From the NCBI GenBank assembly GCA_035356615.1, contig DAOQSN010000027.1:1-64000 (forward strand): 64,000 bases of DNA, given 5' to 3'. Shown here one piece after another: positions 17,622-26,130 of this stretch. Under the pieces are notes generated by a model. The model saw only the letters and a list, made by a program, of their open reading frames with translations, had not been told where the DNA came from and did no database searches. This DNA comes from JAKQDH01 sp029558835 (GTDB lineage: Bacteria > Planctomycetota > Phycisphaerae > UBA1845). How positions within the stretch are numbered: position 1 is the stretch's first letter; each line of letters opens with the position of its first letter. A program made the translations under genes and the position numbers.

Positions 17622-18128
17622 TCAGCCGGTCAGTTGCTTGGCCAGCGCCCGATTCTTCTCTTCCACGCTCTTGGCCTGCTTCGCCTTGAACTCCCGGTAG
17701 GCCGTGTGCAGGCGCTCGTCGTGCAGGGCGACGATCTGGATGGCCAGCAGGGCGGCGTTGCGTGCCCCGGCCGGGCCGATGCCGACCGATGCCACCGGCA
17801 CGCCCGGCGGCATCTGCACGGTAGACAACAGCGAGTCGATGCCCTGCAGCGTACCGCTGGCCAGGGGCACACCAATGACCGGCAGGCAGGTGTTGGCGGC
17901 CACGGTCCCCGCCAGGGCGGCCGCCAGGCCCGCGGCCGCGATGATCACCTCCAGGCCCTCGTCCCGAGCGCTCCGCGCGAACTCGTGCACGCGGGCGGGC
18001 GTGCGATGGGCGCTCATGATCTCGATGACCGGCTCTTCGCCGAACTGGCGCAACTGCTGGACGCATTCCTGCATCACCGGCCAGTCGGAGTCGCTGCCGA
18101 ATACCACCGCAATCCTGGGCTTGCTCAT
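17622..18128 (-). CDS. purE: N5-carboxyaminoimidazole ribonucleotide mutase
   Basis: A 168-residue class I PurE for purine synthesis, converting N5-CAIR to CAIR. Motifs are GSDSDWPVM at the N-terminus, SAHRTP with the catalytic histidine, GVPLASGTLQGIDSLLSTVQMP and NAALLAIQIVAL. The common AAHLPG block reads AAALAG here, a substitution outside the SAHRTP catalytic residue. Size is normal. purK is not visible. It is 58 bases downstream of the methyltransferase gene on the same strand and could share its transcript. Confidence 0.93.
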   Translation of the reverse strand: MSKPRIAVVFGSDSDWPVMQECVQQLRQFGEEPVIEIMSAHRTPARVHEFARSARDEGLEVIIAAAGLAAALAGTVAANTCLPVIGVPLASGTLQGIDSLLSTVQMPPGVPVASVGIGPAGARNAALLAIQIVALHDERLHTAYREFKAKQAKSVEEKNRALAKQLTG

Positions 18129-18186
18129 GTGCCGCTCCCTGACGATCGGCCCGTGCCTGGGCAGCCTGCCCTCTGCCTGGCGCCCA

Positions 18187-18888
18187 TCAGTCGCCCTCGC
18201 GCGGGAAGGGCGGCGCGCCGACGCGCAGCTCGCAGAACAGACTCGACTCGTCTACCTCCTGAATGATGGGCAGGAAGTCGAGCGAGGTGGCTAGTTCGTC
18301 GAAGTCCTCGCGGCGGAAGGTGCCCGCCCGGAACCCGTCCTGGCAGACGATCACCCCGTTCTTCGTCCGGACCGGGTCAATCTCGCCGATGAGCCCGAAG
18401 GCCGCCTGGAGCTCGAACCACTCCAGACGCTCCTCCCAGAAGCTCTCGGCGTAGCTCGACAGCAGCACTGACCCGCCCGGACGGGTCACCCGCACCGCCT
18501 CACGGATGAGGTGGAGCGGATTGACGCCGAACGCGCAGATGCCGTTCTGAATGCATACGACGACGTCGAAAGCGGCGTCCGGCAGGCCGAGGGCCACGGC
18601 ATCCATGGCCGCCACAAACGCATGCGGATAACCCCTGAGCGCTTCCTCGGCGGTCGTCAGGCTGGGCACCGAGACGTCGATACCGACGGTGAGCAACGCC
18701 TTGCCCACCAGCCGCCCCAGCACGCGCCCATACCCGCAGCCGAGTTCCAGCACCGCATCGCCCAGGCAGATCTTGCTCAGCACGTGCTCGATCTCGGCGT
18801 CGAGGTACTGGCGCACCCGCGGCGGGGCCACGTCGTAGCAGTGCCGCAAGCGCTCGCCGGAGAGGTTTTCCGCGTAATAGTCCGTCAT
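18187..18888 (-). CDS. Class I SAM-dependent methyltransferase
   Basis: A 233-residue Rossmann methyltransferase. Motif I is VLELGCGYGRVLGRL, followed by the acidic strand end VGIDVS; motif IV-like VVCIQNGICAF comes later. The N-terminus MTDYYAENLSGERL and the arrangement resemble ubiquinone/small-molecule methyltransferases, but the substrate cannot be told. The ATG at 18888 is used; sequence further upstream in frame is family C repeat and not credible protein. Confidence 0.8.
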   Translation of the reverse strand: MTDYYAENLSGERLRHCYDVAPPRVRQYLDAEIEHVLSKICLGDAVLELGCGYGRVLGRLVGKALLTVGIDVSVPSLTTAEEALRGYPHAFVAAMDAVALGLPDAAFDVVVCIQNGICAFGVNPLHLIREAVRVTRPGGSVLLSSYAESFWEERLEWFELQAAFGLIGEIDPVRTKNGVIVCQDGFRAGTFRREDFDELATSLDFLPIIQEVDESSLFCELRVGAPPFPREGD

Positions 18889-18950
18889 CACAGTCCCGAC
18901 CGCAGCAGGGCGGCCGCCTTCTGCAAACCCGCGGCCGGCAACCCGGTGCG

Positions 18951-19085
18951 TGTCTAGCGTGGGTGCCATGCCCTCATCCGCCGCAGGCGGGGGTGGGCAT
19001 GCGCCCCCCCCGGAACCGACGGCATGCTTACCCGCAACTGCTGTCACAGGAAAGCACGGCACCCTGCGGACGCACACGCTGAACA
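18951..19085. repeat. Family C repeat, copy C1
   Basis: A 135-base element bounded by TGTCTAGCGT and ACGCTGAACA, which are near-inverse of each other. The interior has GGGTGCCATGCCCTCA, a GCCGCAGGCGG hairpin and GGGCATGC. It is about 1.1 kb from a second copy at 20092-20224, with fabI between them. Confidence 0.7.
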
Positions 19086-19106
19086 CGTACACAGCCCGCG
19101 GGCTTT

Positions 19107-19886
19107 CTACACCCCCATGATGCTGTACCCGGCGTCCACGTACAGGTTCTCGCCGGTGACCCCGCTCGACAAGTCGCTCAGCAGGTACAGCACACTCTTG
19201 CCCACCTCGTCGGCGTCAATGTTCCGCCGTAGCGGGGCCTTGCGGGAAACCCAGTCGAAGATCTCGTCGATTCCCCCCACCGCCATCGACGACAAGGTCC
19301 GCACCGGACCGGCGCTGACGGTGTTGATCCGAATGGCACGCTCCCCCAGCTCGGCCGCCAGGTACCGCGTGCACGCCTCCAGGGCCGCCTTGGCGACCCC
19401 CATGACGTTGTACCCCGGAATCGCCTTCTCACTGCCATAGTAACTCATACCCACCACGGACCCGCCGCGTGGCATCAGTTCCGCAGCCCTCCGGGCAATG
19501 GCCACCAGCGAGTAGGCGGAGATATCCAGCGCCTGGGCGAAGACCGCCCGTGGCGTTAGTGCGAACGCTCCCGGACGCAGGTACGCCCGGTCCGCGTAGG
19601 CGATCGAATGAACCACGAAGTCCAGGGTCTCAAACCGCTCGGCGGCCGCCGCGAACGTCGCGTCCAGGTCCGCGTCGCTCGATACGTCGCAGGGCGCCAC
19701 CCAAGGGTCGGTCACCTCGATCCCTTCCAGGGCCTTGCGCACCCGCCGCTCGTTCTTCTCCCCCGGCAGGTAGGGGAAACCGCAGGTCGCCCCCTCCCCC
19801 AGCACGTGCCGGGCGATCGAGCAGGCGATGCTGCGGTCATTGGCGATGCCGAAGATGAGCCCTTTTCGATCGTCCAGCAGACCCAT
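19107..19886 (-). CDS. fabI: Enoyl-[acyl-carrier-protein] reductase FabI
   Basis: A 259-residue NADH-dependent enoyl-ACP reductase, the last step of each fatty-acid elongation cycle. The FabI-type nucleotide site is GIANDRSIACSIA. The catalytic pair is the Y-x6-K motif in YNVMGVAK, and SYYGSEKAIPGYN precedes it as usual. The C-terminal block GVTGENLYVDAGYSIMG is typical. The ATG at 19886 is used; a GTG three codons upstream is equally possible and neither has a strong Shine-Dalgarno. It stands alone, between two copies of repeat family C. Confidence 0.95.
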   Translation of the reverse strand: MGLLDDRKGLIFGIANDRSIACSIARHVLGEGATCGFPYLPGEKNERRVRKALEGIEVTDPWVAPCDVSSDADLDATFAAAAERFETLDFVVHSIAYADRAYLRPGAFALTPRAVFAQALDISAYSLVAIARRAAELMPRGGSVVGMSYYGSEKAIPGYNVMGVAKAALEACTRYLAAELGERAIRINTVSAGPVRTLSSMAVGGIDEIFDWVSRKAPLRRNIDADEVGKSVLYLLSDLSSGVTGENLYVDAGYSIMGV

Positions 19887-20091
19887 CAGTGACACCCGTT
19901 CGTGGTCACGGCCACGGGTTCCCTCGGCCGGACCATCCGGCTTCGCCCGCCCGCGAGCTCAGGATGCGCAAACCGCCCTCGTTACCTGGCCGGTGCCATT
20001 GTCGCCAACGCCGTGGCCCCCGGCAAGGCGCCTCAGGCAGCACGAACACCGGTGCATCCGTGACCGATTTGGCGACACGACACACCGTAGC

Positions 20092-20224
20092 TGTTTAGCC
20101 TGGGTGCGATGCCCTCACCCGCCGCAAGCGGGGGTGGGCATGTGCCGCGTCCATAAGAGGCATGTTTACCCGCGACCGCGGTCGCGGGAGAGCATGGCAC
20201 CGACAACGCCGAAGACGCTAAACA
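20092..20224. repeat. Family C repeat, copy C2
   Basis: A 133-base element bounded by perfect inverted ends TGTTTAGC and GCTAAACA, with the interior similar to C1 (GGGTGCGATGCCCTCACCC, GTGGGCATG, GAGAGCATGGCACC). It sits in the gene-free stretch 19887-20760 upstream of fabI. The remainder of that stretch shows only the direct repeat at 20426-20670. Confidence 0.7.
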
Positions 20225-20425
20225 TTTACGACACACCCGACGATGTGGTCGAGCGTGTAGCGTCACTCCTCTGCCGGCGACGAAGGGTACGATGACACTG
20301 CGAATGTGCAGGCCGGCAGCACTTCGAACGCCTGCCTCCTCCGCGGGGGCCTGCCGACCGGCACGCACCGCGGACGCCACCCCATCAACAGGCTGTCCAA
20401 ACCACCGTGCGCGATCCGGCGCCTC

Positions 20426-20670
20426 GGATCCGAACTGCGACCGTCAGCGAGCGGCCGAATCTCCAGGCCGGTGACGCGTGTTCGCGCACACTCGTTGCGG
20501 GGCTGCCTGTACGGCAGAAGTGTCGGCAATACGCGCGCGGAACCTCCCGAGCCGACGCACCTGAATGACCGCGCGCGAGTCGGCACCGGAGATCCGAACC
20601 GCCCCGACACGGGTCGGAATCAGCGAGCGGCCGAATTCCACCGCAGGGGGCACGTTTGAGCGCACACCCG
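20426..20670. repeat. Imperfect direct repeat upstream of tRNA-Lys
   Basis: Bases 20426-20494 and 20591-20670 share GATCCGAAC, the 16-base core CAGCGAGCGGCCGAAT and a GCGCACAC end, in the same orientation. No gene is supported between 19887 and 20760. Confidence 0.5.
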
Positions 20671-20760
20671 CCCTCTGATGCGTGCCACAACGTGACAGCA
20701 CGAGCAACGAAGCGCCGGGCTTTCCCGGCACGCACGGCCACTCTGCAGGAAAGACCGCAT

Positions 20761-20833
20761 TGCACCGCCAGGGACTCGAACCCCGGACCCGCTGATTAAG
20801 AATCAGCTGCTCTACCGACTGAGCTAGCGGTGC
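20761..20833 (-). tRNA. tRNA-Lys (anticodon CUU)
   Basis: The minus strand folds into a full cloverleaf of 73 bases. The acceptor stem GCACCGC/GCGGTGC is a perfect 7 bp and the D arm is GCTC-loop-GAGC. The anticodon stem GCTGA/TCAGC encloses TTCTTAA, placing CTT at positions 34-36. The T arm has loop TTCGAGT, and the discriminator is A. The 3' CCA is not encoded. Confidence 0.96.
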
Positions 20834-20987
20834 CGCAGCCGCATCATTGGACCGGATTTCGGCAACGGCGTCAAGGGCACCCTCGGCGGGGCCGGCCGTC
20901 CACCCCGCCCGCCCAAGCGGGCCCGGTGTCCCTCAGTTGCCACGCCGCCTCGGCTCAGGGCCGTCGCGCCCCACCGCCGGCGGCGAT

Positions 20988-21524
20988 TCAGCGGTTTTTG
21001 AACGGCAGGAAGCTCATGAAGTCCGCGTGGTGGACGATGTAGGCCTCCGTCGAGCGCTTGACCTGGTCGCCCTCGCCGGCGTGGGCGGCGATCACATGCA
21101 GCACCTTCTGGGGCACCCCGCACTGCATGGCCAGGGCGACGCCGGAGAAGGGATGGCGGACGTACTCGCCGAACTTGCTGACCACGGCCTTGCCGCCGCT
21201 CTTCTCGTATTCGAGCAGCTTGCCCACGTCGGCCAGGATCGCCCCGGCCACCACCACGTCCATGTCGATCGGCAACTCCGACCCGAACGCCCGGCTCATC
21301 ACCTTGGCCGCCTCATGCGCGATGTGCACCACTGCCCGCTTGTGGGCCATGAACGTGACCTTCAGGTCCTTCACCAGCAGGGTGAAGGGAATCTGGTGCA
21401 GGTCGGCCACGGTCAACGGGCTCAGTTCCAGCGCCTTTGCCCAGGTCCGCGCGGTCTGCTCGCGCAGCTTGGCATCCTGAATCCACTCCAATTCCGGCCA
21501 CAGCTCTTTCACCTGCTCCAGCAC
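20988..21524 (-). CDS. HD-domain-like protein lacking the central metal-binding His
   Basis: A 178-residue protein with the layout of an HD phosphohydrolase: an early histidine (H67/H70), the position of the HD motif, H124 in RHPFSG, then H143/H148 and HHAD at 165-168. The HD doublet itself reads A98-D99 in GAILADVGKLLEY, where active enzymes have HD. Metal binding is therefore probably altered. The GTG at 21524 is chosen because AAGGAG lies seven bases upstream; the frame runs further back into unrelated low-complexity sequence. No substrate can be named. Confidence 0.75.
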   Translation of the reverse strand: MLEQVKELWPELEWIQDAKLREQTARTWAKALELSPLTVADLHQIPFTLLVKDLKVTFMAHKRAVVHIAHEAAKVMSRAFGSELPIDMDVVVAGAILADVGKLLEYEKSGGKAVVSKFGEYVRHPFSGVALAMQCGVPQKVLHVIAAHAGEGDQVKRSTEAYIVHHADFMSFLPFKNR

Positions 21525-21833
21525 GTTGCGACTCCTTGCTTGCCGCAGCCCCGCGGCCTGTAAGAAGACGGCAGCCACCCCCGACCCAAGGGCGCGGGCG
21601 TCCCGGAATCCCCTGTGAAGTCGTTCCGGGCGCCGAGGCTGCCCGTCGGGCCCGTCCCCGGGGCGAGATCCACCCCTGTTCGAAGCCGGGGAACTCCCGC
21701 GCTGGGCGGTTGGATTTCCCCGGCCTGGGGCACTAGCATAGGCGGGTGGCGCGCGCGGCGTCAAGCGCGGGCACGTCGAGAAGTGAGCACACGGCGGTCG
21801 TCACCGCCGGAGACAACATCCGGGAGGTTAGCC
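21525..21833. other. Divergent intergenic region, HD-like gene / zinc-ribbon gene
   Basis: This 309-base gap should carry two promoters. I see no repeat family from elsewhere in the window and no clear promoter boxes. Confidence 0.4.
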
Positions 21834-22217
21834 ATGCCGAACGAACCGATCTGCGTTCGCCGGACGACCACCGTGGAGGCCGCGGATATCATCGTCGCGT
21901 GGCTGGCCGAGCACGACATCGCGGCCACCATCCCCGACCGCGACAGCTTCGGCACTTTTGCCTTCGGCGTCACGGACACCGAGGGCGTGCAGGTGTGCGT
22001 AGCGGACGAGGCGACGGCCGTCCGCGCCCGCGTCCTGCTCGACGAACACGAACGCGAGTTGAAGGCCGAGGCCGCCAAGCTCGACGAGGAGCGCCTGGTG
22101 GAGGTCACCTGCGAGGAGTGCGGGTTCCGCTGCACCTTCGCCGCCGAGCTGCGCGGCTCCGTGCAGGAATGCCCGGAGTGCGGCGCCTTCGTGGACGTCC
22201 CCCGTTGCGTCGGTTGA
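21834..22217 (+). CDS. DUF2007-like protein with C-terminal zinc ribbon
   Basis: A 127-residue cytoplasmic protein. Residues about 5-85 resemble the DUF2007 (putative signal-transducing) fold: VEAADIIVAWLAEHDIAATI, then GVQVCVADEATAVRARVLLDE. Residues about 93-124 form a zinc ribbon with CEECGFRC and CPECG. The ATG at 21834 has a strong GGGAGG Shine-Dalgarno. It is divergent from the HD-like gene. The biochemical role of this domain is not established. Confidence 0.72.
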   Translation: MPNEPICVRRTTTVEAADIIVAWLAEHDIAATIPDRDSFGTFAFGVTDTEGVQVCVADEATAVRARVLLDEHERELKAEAAKLDEERLVEVTCEECGFRCTFAAELRGSVQECPECGAFVDVPRCVG

Positions 22218-22305
22218 GCGCAAGCCGACTGCGAGTTTTGCTGACCTTCGCCCCGGGGCCGCTCGCCTGATCCGCTGACGTTCCACTTCGCGCGATTCTC
22301 GGGGT

Positions 22306-22455
22306 CACCACGGAGACACGGGGAACACTGAGAATACAGGAGTCCACGCGCCGGAAGTGCCAACCGACTGGACAGGCAACATCAAACGCTGTCGCAGTAC
22401 TCAGTCGCTGCTGAAGCCCGGTGCCTTCCGCTCCGTGCCCTCAGTGTCTCTGGGG
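22306..22455. repeat. Heptad inverted-repeat element (CAC-GAG type)
   Basis: Left arm 22306-22332 is CACCACGGAGACACGG followed by GGAACACTGAG. The right arm 22425-22455, read inverted, gives GAGACACTGAGGGCACGGAG. Both arms are built of 7-base CACNGAG-like units. It resembles the CACNAAG hairpins around the GxxExxY gene. Confidence 0.55.
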
Positions 22456-22498
22456 TGCACGGTCCGACCCAGGCGCAGGCCGCGACGCGAGGGGCGGC

Positions 22499-22837
22499 TC
22501 AGCCTGCAAACGGTTGCGGATCCAGCCGGGCGAGTTTGTTCTCCTCCTTGGCGGCCGCGTCCGCGCCGGGCAGCGGCGCCTTCTGGGCGTCGATGACGGG
22601 CCACTCCTGGGCGTATTTCGCGTTGAGCTCGATGAACTCCTTCCACTTCTCGGGCAGCTCGTCCTCGGGGAAGATGGCCGACGTGGGACATTCCGGCACG
22701 CACAGCCCGCAGTCGATGCAGGTGTCCGGGTCAATCACCAGGAAATTGACGCCCTCGTGAAAGCAATCGACCGGGCAGACGGCCACGCAGTCGGTGTACT
22801 TGCAGGCGATGCACGGCTCAGCCACGATATGAGGCAT
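22499..22837 (-). CDS. Seven-iron (3Fe-4S/4Fe-4S) ferredoxin
   Basis: A 112-residue electron carrier of the FdxA/FdI type. By alignment to Azotobacter FdI spacing, C9, C17 and C50 would bind the [3Fe-4S] cluster, and C21, C40, C43 and C46 the [4Fe-4S] cluster. The N-terminus PHIVAEPCIACKYTDCVAVCP is diagnostic, and a C-terminal extension WKEFIELNAKYAQEWPVI is also typical. ATG start at 22837. The nearby genes do not reveal a redox partner. Confidence 0.93.
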   Translation of the reverse strand: MPHIVAEPCIACKYTDCVAVCPVDCFHEGVNFLVIDPDTCIDCGLCVPECPTSAIFPEDELPEKWKEFIELNAKYAQEWPVIDAQKAPLPGADAAAKEENKLARLDPQPFAG

Positions 22838-23042
22838 GAATGTTCACTCCCTCGAAGTCTCCCGCAGCCCCAGCGTCTGGGCATAGGGTTCCGCCCGCCC
22901 GCGGCTTTGTCAACCCCCGTCACCAGACGGCCCGACGGCCGCGCATTGTCCGGAAGGCGCGCTCATCCTATCATCCGACCGCATCCCGAGGTGAGTGCGG
23001 GGCGCCGGTGTGCACCCCGGGCGGGAGACGGGAGACGAAGGC

Positions 23043-24746
23043 TTGTCCACCCCCAGCATAGTCCGCCAGCTCTGTCCCCTGCTCCACGAGGACGACGACA
23101 TCCTAGTCGTCGGCAAGCCGCCCGGCATCGATCTGGAGCGCACCCGCGCCGGCGAACCGGCGAGCCTGCTCGAGGTCCTCGCGCTGGTCCGCGGGTCGAG
23201 TGAGAAGTGCCACATCGTGCATCGGCTCGGACGCAACGAGTCGGGCGTGGTCGTGCTGGGCAAGAGCCGCAACGTGGCCGACCAACTCCGCAAAGGCTTC
23301 CGGACGCACCAGATGGGTCTGGAATTCGCGGCTGTCGTGCGCGGCCAGATGGAGCGGGCCAGAGTCGCCATCACGGCCGTGCATGGGACGTCACGTGGGC
23401 AGCGTCGCCCGCCCAGACGGACCGGCAAGAGCGAGGCTCGGCGCGCCGTCCGCGCGGACGCCCCCCCGCCGACGGTCATTCAGCGGTTGCGGGCCGGCCG
23501 GCGTTGCACGCTCGTCACGATCAACACGACCCTGGACAACGTCCACGCCCTGCGTGCCCAACTCCGGGCGGCCGGGCTGACGGCACTGGGCGATCCGGTG
23601 GGGCAGCGCGGGAGCCGAACGGGTCCGTGTCCGCTCTCGTGTCTGCATCTGGCACGGCTGGTCGTGCCGCACCCGACTCTGGGCCGGAAGCTGACCTTCA
23701 CCTCCGCTCCGCCGGCTGCCTTTGCCCAGCTTGCCCAGGATGACTCAGACTTGGAGCGTCGGCTGGAGGCCGCCCTGGCACGGCGGCTGGCGTGCCTGCT
23801 GGACGGCTCGACGGATGCCTATGGGCTGCTGCTGGGCCGGGCGGAGGGCGTGCCCGGAGTGCAGGCGGAGCGGTTCGGGCCGGTCGTGCTGCTGACGGTG
23901 CTGGACGGCCGCCGTGCGACGCCGGAACTGCTGGAGCGGGCCGCCCACTGGTACCTGCGGCTGCCGGGCGTGCGCGGCGTGTACGCGAAGGAAGCGTCGA
24001 GACAGTCCACGGTCCGGGAAGGCGCGGGCGTAGGGAGGCGGGGTGCTGAGGCCGACCAGGAAGGAGAATTCGGGCCGGGCGGGCCCGCGCTGCTGGCGGG
24101 TCGGGAGGTGGAACCGCGTCCGGTCGTGCGGGAGCGGGGCCTGTGGTACCAGGTGGCGCCGGGGGAGGGCTCGGTGGGGCTGTACCTGGATCAGCGTGAA
24201 AACCGCGCCCGCGTGCGCGAATTGGCCGCCGGTCGCAGCGTGCTCAATCTGTTTGCGTACACGAGCGGCTTCTCGGTGGCGGCCGCCGCCGGGGGGGCGG
24301 CCCGCGTGGTCAGCGTGGACCTGTCGCCCAAGTACCTGACCTGGGGCCGCGAGAACTTCGCCCTCAACAACCTGCCCATTACCGACGAGGACTTCGTCCG
24401 GGCCGAGGCGTTGGACTACCTCAGGACCGCCCAGCGTCGCCACGAGGCGTTCGATCTGATCGTCATCGACCCCCCCACGTTCGCCCACGGGCGGAAGGGG
24501 AAGACTTCGTTCCAGGTGGAGCGTGATCTGCCGCGGGTGGTGGCTGACGCCGTCAGCGTTCTTGCCCCCGACGGCCTGCTCTTGTTGTGCACGAACTACC
24601 GCAAGCTGTCGCGCGGGTTCCTGGAGGAATGTGCCCGCCGGGCCGCTGGTCCCCGCCGTCCGCGCGTGCTCGAACGCCCCGCCCTGCCCCCCGACTACGC
24701 GGCCGACCATGACTACGCCAAGAGCATCCTGCTGCGCTTCCCGTGA
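23043..24746 (+). CDS. Fusion of a degenerate RluA-type pseudouridine synthase domain and an RlmI-like rRNA methyltransferase
   Basis: A 567-residue protein, numbered from the TTG at 23043. Residues about 15-225 follow the RluA fold (DDILVVGKPPGID; IVHRLGRNESGVVVLGKS). The catalytic Asp of the RluA HRLD motif is Gly63 here (HRLG), so pseudouridylation is unlikely. Residues about 240-567 are RlmI-like: VQAERFG, GVYAKEAS, then the SAM site VLNLFAYTSGFSVAAAAGGA, DLIVIDPPTFAHG and LLLLCTNYRKLS. This suggests 5-methylcytosine methylation of 23S rRNA with the old pseudouridine domain used for RNA binding; that division of labour is inference. About 35 extra residues lie at 321-355. The TTG has GGGAG eight bases upstream; a GTG at 22995 is an alternative. 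Confidence 0.85.
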   Translation: MSTPSIVRQLCPLLHEDDDILVVGKPPGIDLERTRAGEPASLLEVLALVRGSSEKCHIVHRLGRNESGVVVLGKSRNVADQLRKGFRTHQMGLEFAAVVRGQMERARVAITAVHGTSRGQRRPPRRTGKSEARRAVRADAPPPTVIQRLRAGRRCTLVTINTTLDNVHALRAQLRAAGLTALGDPVGQRGSRTGPCPLSCLHLARLVVPHPTLGRKLTFTSAPPAAFAQLAQDDSDLERRLEAALARRLACLLDGSTDAYGLLLGRAEGVPGVQAERFGPVVLLTVLDGRRATPELLERAAHWYLRLPGVRGVYAKEASRQSTVREGAGVGRRGAEADQEGEFGPGGPALLAGREVEPRPVVRERGLWYQVAPGEGSVGLYLDQRENRARVRELAAGRSVLNLFAYTSGFSVAAAAGGAARVVSVDLSPKYLTWGRENFALNNLPITDEDFVRAEALDYLRTAQRRHEAFDLIVIDPPTFAHGRKGKTSFQVERDLPRVVADAVSVLAPDGLLLLCTNYRKLSRGFLEECARRAAGPRRPRVLERPALPPDYAADHDYAKSILLRFP

Positions 24747-24779
24747 GCAGCCAGTTTCCTGGGGACTTGCAGTGCGCGG

Positions 24780-25240
24780 CTCGCCCGGCAGTCGCCCGTT
24801 CCTCGCCCGGAGGACGAGTGAGAGTTGCCGGGGCCTTCCGTCCGTGCTTAGCGTTCGGACGCCCGACGCCCTGCTCTCGTTTGCCCGCGGCAAGTGGGCG
24901 TCCACCACGCGAGCCGCGCCCATACAAGACTCCCAGCGGCCTTCGTCCGCCTTCAAGGCGGGTTCAGGGAATACGGAATAGAGAGCGGGCTGCCAACCAG
25001 GGACTCGAAGTCCCTGGCAACCACCACCCGCCCTCCAGGCGAAGAGCAAACGCCCTCCTCCGGGCGAGGAGCAAATGTCCTCCTCTGCGCGAACAGCCAA
25101 CGTCGTCCTCCGCCCGGAGGGCGGTCGATCGTTGCCAGGGTCTTCCAGGCCCTGGGAGCAGGACCGCACCCTTTCTTCTTTCCTCGCCTGGAGGGCGAGC
25201 GAACGTCGCCAGAGCACCGGCGCCCATCCCACCGTACGAT
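24780..25240. repeat. Dispersed intergenic repeat, family B copy 2
   Basis: The gene-free stretch 24747-25327 is largely this repeat. It shares with 58-345 the CCCGGAGGGCGG core, GATCGTTGCCAGGG followed by a small palindrome, the GAACAGCCAACGTC/GAGCAACCGACGTC block, and a TTCTTCTTTCC tract. An inverted GGGACTCGAAGTCCC palindrome at about 25000-25017 is an additional unit. Limits are approximate. Confidence 0.6.
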
Positions 25241-25327
25241 AGGCTCGTACCGGGGGCCGAAACTGCGCCAAGCGTCTCTGCGTCGTGGGGTTTGTTCCCC
25301 GACGGTGGCGACCGTACACTGGATGCG

Positions 25328-26122
25328 ATGACCGAGGCGGGGTTACGCAAGTTGCTGGAGGACGTGCGCCGGGGCGGGTGTTCCGTCGAGGCGGCCCTGG
25401 CGCGGCTGCGCGCGCTGCCCTTCGAGGACCTGGGTTTCGCCAAGGTCGATCATCATCGTGCCCTGCGCTGCGGGTTCCCCGAGGTAATTCTGTGCCCCGG
25501 CAAGACGATCGAGCAGATCGTGACGATCTTCGAGCGCTGTGCGCAGCACGGCGGCAACGTGCTGGCGACGCGCGCGACGCCGGAGGTCTTCGAGGCCGTG
25601 GTGCGCAGCCACCCCGAAGCGCAGTTCCAGCAGGCCGCGCGGGCCATCACGTTGCGTCAGCAGCCGGCGGCGACCTGGCCGGGTACGATTGCGATCGTGG
25701 CGGCCGGTACCGCCGACCTGCCCGTGGCGGAGGAGGCCCGCGTCACCGCGCAGATCATGGATCAGCGCACGGTGGAGCTGTACGACGTGGGGGTGGCCGG
25801 CCTGCATCGGCTGCTCGCCCATGCGCAGGTGCTCCAGCAGGCGAACGTGCTGGTCGTCATCGCGGGGATGGAGGGTGCCCTGGCCAGCGTTGTCGGCGGG
25901 TTGGTGGACAAACCGGTGATCGCGGTACCGACGAGCGCCGGCTATGGGGCGAGTTTTCAGGGGCTCGCGCCGCTGCTGACGATGCTCAACAGTTGCGCGG
26001 CCGGCGTGACCGTGGTCAACATTGACAACGGTTTCGGCGCCGGTTACACGGCCGCGTTGATCAATCGGCTGGCCGGTGCCGCCGGGACCAGCAGCGAGGC
26101 CGCGGACGCGAACGGCATGTGA
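25328..26122 (+). CDS. larB: LarB, nickel pincer cofactor synthesis (NaAD carboxylase/hydrolase)
   Basis: A 264-residue protein of the LarB family, related to PurE. LarB carboxylates and hydrolyses nicotinic acid adenine dinucleotide, the first step toward the nickel pincer cofactor of lactate racemase. The N-terminal block LGFAKVDHHRALRCGFPEVILCPGK is typical, and the PurE-like core shows IVAAGTADLPVAEEA, YDVGVAGLHRLL and GMEGALASVVGGLVDKPVIAVPTS. The ATG at 25328 is chosen because homology begins at once; upstream in-frame sequence is repeat B. larC and larE are not in the window. nnrD follows 165 bases later in the same direction. Confidence 0.92.
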   Translation: MTEAGLRKLLEDVRRGGCSVEAALARLRALPFEDLGFAKVDHHRALRCGFPEVILCPGKTIEQIVTIFERCAQHGGNVLATRATPEVFEAVVRSHPEAQFQQAARAITLRQQPAATWPGTIAIVAAGTADLPVAEEARVTAQIMDQRTVELYDVGVAGLHRLLAHAQVLQQANVLVVIAGMEGALASVVGGLVDKPVIAVPTSAGYGASFQGLAPLLTMLNSCAAGVTVVNIDNGFGAGYTAALINRLAGAAGTSSEAADANGM

Positions 26123-26130
26123 AGTTACAC

